This document shows, piece after piece, positions 21,401-25,893 of a stretch of DNA of 25,893 nt; positions within the stretch are counted from its first letter, which is position 1, and every line of letters starts with the position of its first letter. This DNA is from a virus: IMG/VR virus record IMGVR_UViG_3300022693_000563, positions 1 to 25,893 of that record; one strand, 5' to 3'. A program made the position numbers and the translations under genes. Under the pieces are notes generated by a model that was given only the letters and a program-made list of their open reading frames with translations, was not told the DNA's origin and searched no databases.

Positions 21401-24323
21401 TTATGCCGTTGATAACCTGAGTGCCCTGAACGATTTGGCGACCTTCATGTGGTGCAATCGTTACGTCGCTGTCTTTGTGGGCGACGAAAACCTTATCTCC
21501 GTCTACGCGGCGGGCCCTGATCTTCTTGATGTTTATGTTTATGAATTCCTGGATGAACGCCTTGTTCATGCCGGTTGCGGCTTTGGCCTCGTGCAGCATA
21601 GCCGTGGCTTTTTCGAGGGCCTCGCGTTCCTGGGGGGTAAAATCTTCCAGGCTGTCTGGCTTGACAACTGCTTTGCCTGACCGTTGTGGGACCACGAGGT
21701 TGATGTCGGCGGCTGGGATGGCCCCGTCTTTGAACATTTGGCGAGACAGTATGGCGTGTGTCTTGGAGCCGAACCGCTCCATCACTTCTGCCATTAACTC
21801 GCCGGGATTGAACTTACTGCCCATGCCCTCGGAGAGTTCAGCGAACAGTTGGATCGCGTTGTCTTCAAGGTACTTGTGATACTCCAATAGGGACGATGCC
21901 AGTGCTTGAGCCCTGGAAGCCTCGCTTACTAGAGCGGTATCGCCGCTCACCTGGTGGGTGAGAAGGGTCTCGACAAGGTCCGAACTGAATACTCTTGGGC
22001 CGTAAGGCATGTTAGGAGTGACTTCGGAGCCTTCCGCGAGTGCGCTGAATACGGAGATTACCCTGTTCTTTGCGTTTATCCCGTCTACCTTGCGATTCAT
22101 CCACGCAATGCGAGCGGCAGTCTTCTCTGCCTTGGAGGAAAGGCCTTTGACTAAGGCTCTGAGTTCTACGCGGGCTGCTTTGGCCCAACCCTCGAAGGCG
22201 ACATCGGGATCAATGGCCGCGAGGAACGTTAGGGTTTTCCCTTCACTGGACGCCGCGTCTATGACGGCATCATCTAGGTCTGGGAGAGCCTCGGCGTCTG
22301 GGGCGTCGGTATCGGCAACCTTTGCGGCGGCTGCGTCGTCTGCATCTACTGAGGCCAGTATCTTCTCGGCCTCGTTGACAATGTCGTCTTCGCGTGAAGC
22401 GGTAGCGACCTTGTCGTCTAGCTCGGCCTGGGCATCGTCGGCTGCCTTCTTTGCCGTCTTGCGGTCGGCTTGCATACCCTTGCGACGGCCTAAGTGATCC
22501 TTGAGAGTTGCTTCCTCTTCGGGTGTGGCGGTGCCCCGTTTGACTTTCCGGCGAATATTCTTGATTTCGCTTTCCTGGGTCTTGAGATTTTGGGTGATTT
22601 CCTCTTCGAGGGCCCTGTTTTCGTTGATGCGAGCGGTTACTTCGGCATCGGCGTCGGGGACGCCCGCCATATCGTCGGCATCGAAACGAACACCGGGCTC
22701 GCCAGCCGCGTCGGGTTCAATGGGTGCGGCTGCTTCGGCGTCAGGGGCGGCTTCGTCTCCGGCTCTGGCGGGAGTGCCTTCGGGGACGGCTGCGGCTGGG
22801 GCGGCTCTTGCCGCCGCGCCAGGCTGGCCACCGGCATCGGGTGGGGGAGCGCCACCTTCAGCGGCGTCAGCGGCGTCCATGGAGCCAGCTAGGCTACGGG
22901 CCGCGTTCTTCATGCCATCACCGGTGTCTTCGACCATGGCTTTTAGGTATCGTTTGTATGCGGTTTCGAGGTCGTTGGCGGTTCTTCGCAGACTTTCGAC
23001 CTTATTCATGTCTGCCATTGGGGCGTCAGGGTCACCGGCACTCTTGGCGGCGGCAGCTTCGAGGGCGTCGGCTTGGTCGCGTAATTCCCTGATGATACTT
23101 GGGGCCCTACGCATGGCCTCGTGTGTGGTTAGGGCGTCCTGGGCCTGTAGGATTTCCGTCATGTCGTCAGCGTCGATTAGACCTCTATCAACGCCGTCTT
23201 GCAGAACGTCCTTGAGTGCTGGTGCGTCCACCGTGTTGCCGTCTGGGTCTGTATAGCGTCCCCCCTGGACAGCGGCGTTAAGGTGGGCGTCGGGAATATC
23301 GATACGGTCGAAATGGTTCTCTAGGTCGCCCTCTAACTCTTGTGTCTTGGCGGCCCAGTGGGCGTCAACCTCTTCGGGGCCAACTTCGTCCGCATCCAGA
23401 CGAGCCTGGAGTTCCGCTTCGGCCTCTTGTCTTGCTGCCAGGCCCTCGGCTTGTCCCTCTTTCCAATTGCTTTGTTTCCACTCTAACTTACCCTTCTTCA
23501 GGGCAGACCACCTGGGACGGATAGGGTTGACGGCACCCAATGCACCGAATATTCCGCCTAGACCAGCGCCCGCCAGCCCGCCGATGCCAGCCTCGAAGGC
23601 TAGTTGGGTTTTAGAGAACTCGTCTTGAAGCCCGATATTGATATCGCGGGTCTGGATACCGGCTGAAGCGATACCTTCCGTGCCGACGCCGATTACACCT
23701 TCAGTGAGGGCACCTCTTTTTATCCCGCCCCATAAGCCAGCCTTGAAGGCGGACTTTCCGGCTTCCGCTGCGGCCCTTGCCGCAACCTTTGCGCCAGCGC
23801 CACCGAAGCCGAAACCGAGTATGTTGACGGGGTCCAGGAGGACCGCGCCCGCGTTCTGCCAGAAACCCTCGGCACCACGCCCACCTTCTTCGTAGAAGTT
23901 GGGCATCTGCTCGTAGACGCTTTGTAGTCTGGCTAGACGAGCATTCTGGATGTTGTTGTTTTCGAAGGTTTCGAGGGCCTCGCCGACAATATAACCCGTG
24001 TTCAGGTTGCTCCATGCGCGGTCGGAGAAAAATCTTTCGATGGCCTCATCTATGTCAGAGAAGGTCGAGCCATCCTTATCGTAGTAATAATCATATATGT
24101 CCTGGATAAACCTGGTGTCGGCCAGTTTCTCTAGGGCTTCTTGCTTGGTAAGGTTTGCCGCATAACCTAGGGCATTAGCGTCCTTTGCGGCGGGGTCTAG
24201 TTCTCCCGTAGGAGATGGGATGTCTTCCCAGATGTTGTAGCTCGAACTTGCGCCATCAGAGATCATTTCGCCAGTTCTAGAAACACCACCTATTTCAGGG
24301 TAGCTCGCGTCACCTTTTGCCAT
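12366..24323 (-). CDS. giant 3985-aa polyvalent virion-type protein (zincins plus ART)
   Basis: A single frame of 11,958 bp. Architecture: glycine-rich hydrophobic segments at about 154-185, 193-223 and 240-265, with an LLDPVNILGF motif often seen in phage internal/ejection proteins; Ala/Pro/Asp-rich linker about 478-545; coiled coil about 545-690; zincin-like HEIGH at 1881-1885 with candidate third ligand E1935; second HEIGH at 2571-2575 with E2632/E2633; an ADP-ribosyltransferase-like domain about 2760-3045 (YHGT H2765, GIYLT Y2797, later FNPAHVKHV); and a C-terminal region with hydrophobic stretches near 3778 and 3857-3878. This fits polyvalent phage proteins delivered with DNA to modify or protect against host factors. 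ATG 24323 has GGAG seven bases upstream. Overlapping opposite-strand frames, up to 302 codons, are shadows. Function of each domain is inferred by motif only. Confidence 0.85.
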   Translation of the reverse strand: MAKGDASYPEIGGVSRTGEMISDGASSSYNIWEDIPSPTGELDPAAKDANALGYAANLTKQEALEKLADTRFIQDIYDYYYDKDGSTFSDIDEAIERFFSDRAWSNLNTGYIVGEALETFENNNIQNARLARLQSVYEQMPNFYEEGGRGAEGFWQNAGAVLLDPVNILGFGFGGAGAKVAARAAAEAGKSAFKAGLWGGIKRGALTEGVIGVGTEGIASAGIQTRDINIGLQDEFSKTQLAFEAGIGGLAGAGLGGIFGALGAVNPIRPRWSALKKGKLEWKQSNWKEGQAEGLAARQEAEAELQARLDADEVGPEEVDAHWAAKTQELEGDLENHFDRIDIPDAHLNAAVQGGRYTDPDGNTVDAPALKDVLQDGVDRGLIDADDMTEILQAQDALTTHEAMRRAPSIIRELRDQADALEAAAAKSAGDPDAPMADMNKVESLRRTANDLETAYKRYLKAMVEDTGDGMKNAARSLAGSMDAADAAEGGAPPPDAGGQPGAAARAAPAAAVPEGTPARAGDEAAPDAEAAAPIEPDAAGEPGVRFDADDMAGVPDADAEVTARINENRALEEEITQNLKTQESEIKNIRRKVKRGTATPEEEATLKDHLGRRKGMQADRKTAKKAADDAQAELDDKVATASREDDIVNEAEKILASVDADDAAAAKVADTDAPDAEALPDLDDAVIDAASSEGKTLTFLAAIDPDVAFEGWAKAARVELRALVKGLSSKAEKTAARIAWMNRKVDGINAKNRVISVFSALAEGSEVTPNMPYGPRVFSSDLVETLLTHQVSGDTALVSEASRAQALASSLLEYHKYLEDNAIQLFAELSEGMGSKFNPGELMAEVMERFGSKTHAILSRQMFKDGAIPAADINLVVPQRSGKAVVKPDSLEDFTPQEREALEKATAMLHEAKAATGMNKAFIQEFININIKKIRARRVDGDKVFVAHKDSDVTIAPHEGRQIVQGTQVINGITYSVDKLGKVQGALSGPGNTSNKYGYTGRLTDTLKRDGEVLTGEMAAMTAIEEGSLASASKVRMVKDPNKFKETKVTNADGKKVTELSGENVEIVVALRAVVRDLRKAVKDGADEDTIDIAAIRKDLVSKGLIPEIRQLDSENALQQIILESPESVVSRFPKQVSKFAWAKTGKRSWGKGGPQHPGEVFAYKLARTKAGNLLRRTPKTKMDFGIGDINKRSIPKFEKIDGVVYEKMKVHPGMLIEQKGGSTAYTKGSVVFVDPVTNRMYLTKADAPLAADAIDSPQAIIADINNAMKRLTQSSEAEVKGSAIQSRMKSVPAKVQRLISEIREEQRLKSIAAKAKGPWNSDIQVNAHTRAIKELKKELRKLDPAAWKNRRWVKKGMAALEEGADKGVVTDKPKAIKELGDTLNTKVTEEDKLVGRAIADKSQHAAALQELQVNLTKDATVRFESHRDPALLTRELTEIQKRFEMLANAAPATKPRAKAKPMVIEADGVEIDLNNHFKITGKGPNKTIKFLGKTVGKVTKDGDDFVIRTDDLDYDVVVEYESEIKRELIKIFNKRIKLALEQGHLQPSALAPAGSGRAFHNPNHKNTNTYKNAVEEPDTTPVDEASVLEAELSADTENRAVHMAMSEFGDDIPDGMSFALAITSGKYKGKFRHASPKQLGENNPVKAILGKQKGESFVVGWSDPSLRGRARDASFSPIDGGDYAPVKKPQNVEKVGKLKDDPDIVDPGTRPISFAQAANIEIDQATLPTFAGKSLQGKFKYLGDVVEELQAYENMAWSSPHFKTPDDYKGYISYMELLNDIISYNAPHGIKWNNASRNASMQQLAMIMRARPLGELNAVMSVLRNISGADSALPRFRNDPTGYAFMPQSTRSADTANTIGIGEAGDGTSNTPDFQKVIHEIGHWAYANILTPKDKSMFWEAMGRYITDEGVDIGSLTKRLPGAADNELHSPAEFFAQQFSQFAISRGKAGTPTELMSLWEKIAVKVRSVMERFFLADNNVDPKLIPLFERILPDRDFNANKYLDMQKKIAGNTSGSKPGRVKFLADKLVNWETIKNNIERALADGDPEKVREALGGRKVTASGVAEVNSFVQESIAYKGKDGSKKYYNAKGQAKTRVGLLDRGKKTGEDDQGREVFQYMNSFHVRNKLLRAMREVQDFQAENPDPSYAGTLTPEALEAVATRRTGESELARQQEIEALADSLLSGDSDGIPDIDGLGYNDPIADLALNKTDQGVSDRLTTLANRVLNIIHEVQVDMRKQVGRNTPKTKIGEGIRVSPDGEMVATQNRQSEFHKRRALAKRKALIEGADDIVAKLVAKADGIFADIGGKTTVATDNPTGVEFSSVNEMSMPEIVAEILSSGTDSPNARVRDLNIALNRKLLTAPEIAELDYPAGTELIVGGKRAETPEDFQHAIVSAFIRGKEDEMNLAAAGLKRVWQENPDISFKSSMVNRAMDVEIAQTRGAGEENGIPNRATAEVKEILRKITHRDKKVESNSRLLAYRMMNLMGKTQQNAVNRANVMSLDDVQRLFGTEAQDGSFGVFRHAQDGPEFNQLRKTMRKMGMALKKGDGGADFIGLRPNTKGQEYTVIHEIGHLLVRGNFSLEQRQIINGMYKEAVTLGDPRALEVTKRSSAYGALDGLPPQAVQERLAEEWFVDGFANYLGNRVSKTDNFGKVKLKGRLETMVDELIEQVSYFVNGLLGNKTLRQQYRYLTFGGDMLANKSAVNTPVRSAVRNTGSFSMMNEVAPKYAQETIGNYSPAREVYAREFVGVNETEDLMNYVYYHGTPNGGKFSRATNPDVILEPSGPEALFGEGIYLTKANSLAIDYSEAGHRTSMRQMVDDANLSSNRKGIGYEYADKIAANRIKITDLLSYLDGIHYRETTKRRAASIADGSIDEVVDSPASNLFKVQKKLAALYQEEKVLWTLFADTTGIQRQPKVLPLLVRMEDTFNFDANTFYSIKGNHNDITWLITDMADKRMFTQHVGKNLIEELRTGGFFAGDDLFEIIIDSIKRGGTSEEEAKTILTSFMRDLGYDSFRVTDLDPVNGSAVEAIVVFNPAHVKHVDADVFDSDLPNMFADMIGGMDDTSLAGKVMMDQIDLGRNINPGDMVGLGAEAQRLGVPDALQGFLRRTLRREEPTMDDFAAVQRHSGQGKGGNWIRENSVHLRRVGAHWFGNIVKPEGGAGLFQKQSSDLAKKVAPLISALRSLPDSVGSGKRWLLKNQGLIYPVNKKLGTQAVPASHERIIRAMRAQDLTTLNARERIVAMDIAKSFKDELNTMMELGIPIGDVAAKLNQKYYVPQVWDTGAIQANPGKFNRVLVAHFMREARASGINMDAREANRISTEIIKRMIDTDGRIDVDNVLHRRMSSASNPFMQRFLKLTPDELPEMGEYMVTDLEGILSRYYDKTTRTINMAKEFGTNNHGADAYIHVSEHGLRGAADILLRNKTIGVGRKEMGVEAQITDEIIPRLALSEDDAGTLLVRVSDMLGSTKQSKTKNKQDAINLLLEVMDVTTLNKGQYDQYKIRVKAIVNALADFEVPASKDTTDWMVRYLNVLNRKPLGSERAYSTTRKIKTFNSVSLLSWTTLTSFPDVVLPLVRSGKLGAWGKGWAQRWMGDPSYKQAARDIGVGIENLIHDNMTYMAGDGSQRFTNAFFNATLLTPWTNLQREVSALVGFNALKAEADAARRQVSNGRGGNFRHKKAMRFLKRYGLEEYGEAGGPRLDDIRSHVNDDKVRYAIMRFVNETIFTPDPNDVPMWAQTPWGGLAFQLKSFPIMMGRMSKDVIKEAGHGNVAPLALLLTAGAGFGMGANAAKDLILGRGGKSGTERKLRERRLDKTFVGDIAKALGGDIENSQFMNEDNLATLGFTPNEFLGWWVEGLLAMGGLGLVAEMAFNSAAQADNGSYGQIRVLSAVAGPSVGIGVDALKGVSAAMDIDNPSKARDFGRSVGRRIPVLGGIKSFQESAAEFAGGEAKTRGSRSGNSGGWITKTNWVGLPQGNTKKRR

Positions 24324-24386
24324 CGGATACTCCAGTTTTCTAACAGCGTTTTTTTAGTATAGACAAGACAGGTAGGGTAATCGTCC
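24324..24386 (-). promoter_or_regulatory. gap before giant gene with possible -10
   Basis: These 63 bp lie between the upstream stop and the giant gene's start. They contain a small stem (TAGGG/CCCTA with a 7-nt loop) and, leftward, a -10-like TATACT followed by an A-rich stretch. No matching -35 is seen, so an internal promoter is only tentative; the ribosome-binding site GGAG is clear. Confidence 0.3.
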
Positions 24387-25893
24387 CTATGGGGTGGTAG
24401 GCGGTGGTTTAGCCGCCTCTATCCTCCCAAGGTTCAAAAGCCTTTCATAAAACTCATCCTCTCCCAACATTAAGACATCCATTGGCATTTGATATAATCC
24501 ATTATTGCCCTTCAATATATCGGCGAGATAGCCTTGATTGGGAAGCCTTTCTCTTTTGAAGCTGTATGAAGTGCCCTGGTTCCCACCGAATTGCCTAAAG
24601 AAAATGTTGTTTGAAATCTTGTTTGCCAGCTTGCCGTCTTGCTGGTCCCTGCCGCCAAACAGGATCATATTACGTAAGAGCTTCTTGGCCTCTTTTGGTC
24701 TTAATTCCAGGTTATGGACTTCCTTCGCCAGTTCTTTGATTTTGTCGTTATTCACTATGTCATCACCCAATACTCCGTCTTTCAACCACTCCGGGGGGAT
24801 GCTGTATTTCGTCTTGGCAGTTGCATTGGGTATGAGGAACTGGCCTATTTGCAGACCCTTTGCAGCATCGGGGGTCCGAAGAGTGCCCCCGTGAGAAATA
24901 CCCAGTTGGGTTGCAAGATGCGCGGAAGCGGGCAACGAAATCGCCGTCAGAGTGGCCCTTTGTTTCGGAGTAACATTAATAATTTTCAGTTTCCGGCCCC
25001 TGTCTATTACCTTTGTATCCTGTGGTCGTGTGCCACGTATCTCTCTTAGGCCGTCTTCCTTGATTTTCTCCAGTTTTAGAAGTTGGTACTGGTAAAGTTG
25101 CTGGATGGTGTTAATTGTTGCGCCTGTCCAGAAATCATCATCTGGGATAAAGCCCAAACCCGCCTTGGGCACGGTCCACATGGAATCCTTCATTGTGTCA
25201 CCAAACGTATTGTCGAGCCGCGCCTTCCTATCTTTCATTGCCGCATTCCAATCGGTGACCATTACTCCTATGTCAATATTGGACGTTACGGTCCAGCCCA
25301 CCCCATCTTGATAGTCCGTTTCTGGTGCGGCCTTTATTCTTTTTACCATCTGGTCAAGCTGGTCTTCTATGTGTTCCCATAGTTTCTTCGTTTGATCCAG
25401 GGGGAGTGCGTTTGGTGACAGTACGAATGCCCGTCTGTACTGGTTTTCAATTTGAGTTTTACGGACTCCCCATTTTTTCCAGGTAGGAAATTTCGCTAAA
25501 ATAGCAATTTTTACGGCGGTAGCGTTCTTAGTCTTTATGGCTTCTTTCTCTATTGCGTCCATGGCGGCGGGTAGTTCTGCGGGGGGAATATAATATTCAG
25601 TGGTAATAAACTGGGCAGCCAACGTAGCCGCACCGGCTTCCCCCCAAGCCCCCTTTTGAGCGTCGTCGCCGTCTTGTCTTTGGGCAACAGCAGAAACTAT
25701 AATCTGTATGTAATTTTTACGTTCTTCATCCGCCTCCTGGCTGCCCTTCATTGCGCGGATGGCATCCAACTGCGCGTCCTTTTTGTAAACAATGAATTTC
25801 TGCAACCTCTTGAAGGCGGTATCGCCTATCATCTCTTGCAGCCTATCCATGCTTTCGTCGTGTTTCTCTACAAAGTCAAAGTAACCCACAGGG
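24387..25893 (-). CDS. virion-type protein upstream of giant protein (partial)
   Basis: The frame is open to the window edge; a GTG at 25889 could be a start but its ribosome-binding site would lie outside, so I treat the gene as possibly truncated. At least 500 residues are present. The sequence is helix-rich and hydrophilic, with a coiled-coil-like start, an alanine-rich helix about residues 80-115, Tyr/Phe-rich segments and a proline-rich end (KPPPTTP). There is no signal peptide or enzymatic motif. Its position directly upstream of the giant protein in the same orientation suggests an internal virion or injection protein. I do not recognise the family. Confidence 0.75.
   Translation of the reverse strand, partial: PVGYFDFVEKHDESMDRLQEMIGDTAFKRLQKFIVYKKDAQLDAIRAMKGSQEADEERKNYIQIIVSAVAQRQDGDDAQKGAWGEAGAATLAAQFITTEYYIPPAELPAAMDAIEKEAIKTKNATAVKIAILAKFPTWKKWGVRKTQIENQYRRAFVLSPNALPLDQTKKLWEHIEDQLDQMVKRIKAAPETDYQDGVGWTVTSNIDIGVMVTDWNAAMKDRKARLDNTFGDTMKDSMWTVPKAGLGFIPDDDFWTGATINTIQQLYQYQLLKLEKIKEDGLREIRGTRPQDTKVIDRGRKLKIINVTPKQRATLTAISLPASAHLATQLGISHGGTLRTPDAAKGLQIGQFLIPNATAKTKYSIPPEWLKDGVLGDDIVNNDKIKELAKEVHNLELRPKEAKKLLRNMILFGGRDQQDGKLANKISNNIFFRQFGGNQGTSYSFKRERLPNQGYLADILKGNNGLYQMPMDVLMLGEDEFYERLLNLGRIEAAKPPPTTP

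Noticed and set aside
12366-24323. N4-type virion RNA polymerase as identity of the giant protein
   Set aside because: The size is similar, but I could not find the T/DxxGR and Rx3Kx6-7YG polymerase motifs, while zincin and ART motifs are present.
1-25893. tRNA genes, integrase or attachment sites
   Set aside because: I saw no cloverleaf-like sequence with conserved GGTTCGAAT-type arms, no tyrosine or serine recombinase motif, and no long direct repeats at element borders.

Overview
The window looks like a large contiguous piece of a double-stranded DNA tailed-phage (or prophage) genome infecting a Gram-negative bacterium. The Gram-negative host is inferred from two lipobox-bearing lipoproteins and a three-transmembrane holin next to a GH24 endolysin. 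The phage assignment rests on a Prim-Pol/helicase, a Sak4-like ATPase, an SSB-like protein, a Cas4-like nuclease, a dNMP kinase, the lysis genes and a 12-kb gene for a giant virion-type protein. There is no integrase, portal, capsid or terminase here, so lifestyle and morphotype cannot be settled. A short-tailed phage carrying giant internal virion proteins is my best guess. Host genus cannot be read from the sequence.

Layout: (1) 1-547, rightward: the end of an unknown gene and a small coiled-coil protein. (2) 726-3657, leftward: ten tightly packed small genes, often with ATGA/GTGA/TAATG stop-start overlaps. They encode an HTH/zinc regulator, a resolvase-like nuclease, a Cys-rich miniprotein, an unknown 139-aa protein, a Lys-rich protein with three 22-residue repeats, a membrane-anchored coiled coil, a very basic 43-aa peptide, two more Cys-rich miniproteins and a lipoprotein. 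Three of the miniproteins are shorter than usual gene-calling limits or are called with wrong starts. (3) 3658-3931: an AT-rich non-coding region with a promoter/operator, two hairpins and an array of TTAACG motifs, a candidate replication origin or operator cluster. (4) 3932-6158, leftward: a Prim-Pol/RecA-like helicase preceded by a Cro-like HTH gene. (5) 6159-6326: divergent control region. (6) 6327-11564, rightward: recombination and replication genes (Sak4-like ATPase, SSB-like protein, a good terminator, Cas4-like Fe-S nuclease), nucleotide metabolism (DUF1937-like, dNMP kinase), then lysis (holin, two related small proteins, GH24 endolysin). (7) 11553-25893, leftward: an upstream virion-type gene running off the window edge, the 3985-residue giant protein, a lipoprotein and a hotdog thioesterase.

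How it works together: the two HTH genes each sit behind a copy of the same 23-nt element (2 mismatches between copies). It contains a -10-like hexamer on the leftward strand and an imperfect 18-bp dyad, which suggests a shared repressor circuit controlling leftward transcription, with a separate rightward promoter at 6261-6289. The rightward operon would copy, recombine and lyse. The leftward late operon makes the giant polyvalent protein, which has two zincin-like HExxH domains, an ADP-ribosyltransferase-like domain and glycine-rich hydrophobic segments. It was probably packaged in the virion and delivered with the DNA. The most interesting items are this giant protein, the duplicated operator, the TTAACG array, the cluster of Cys-rich/basic miniproteins and the thioesterase.
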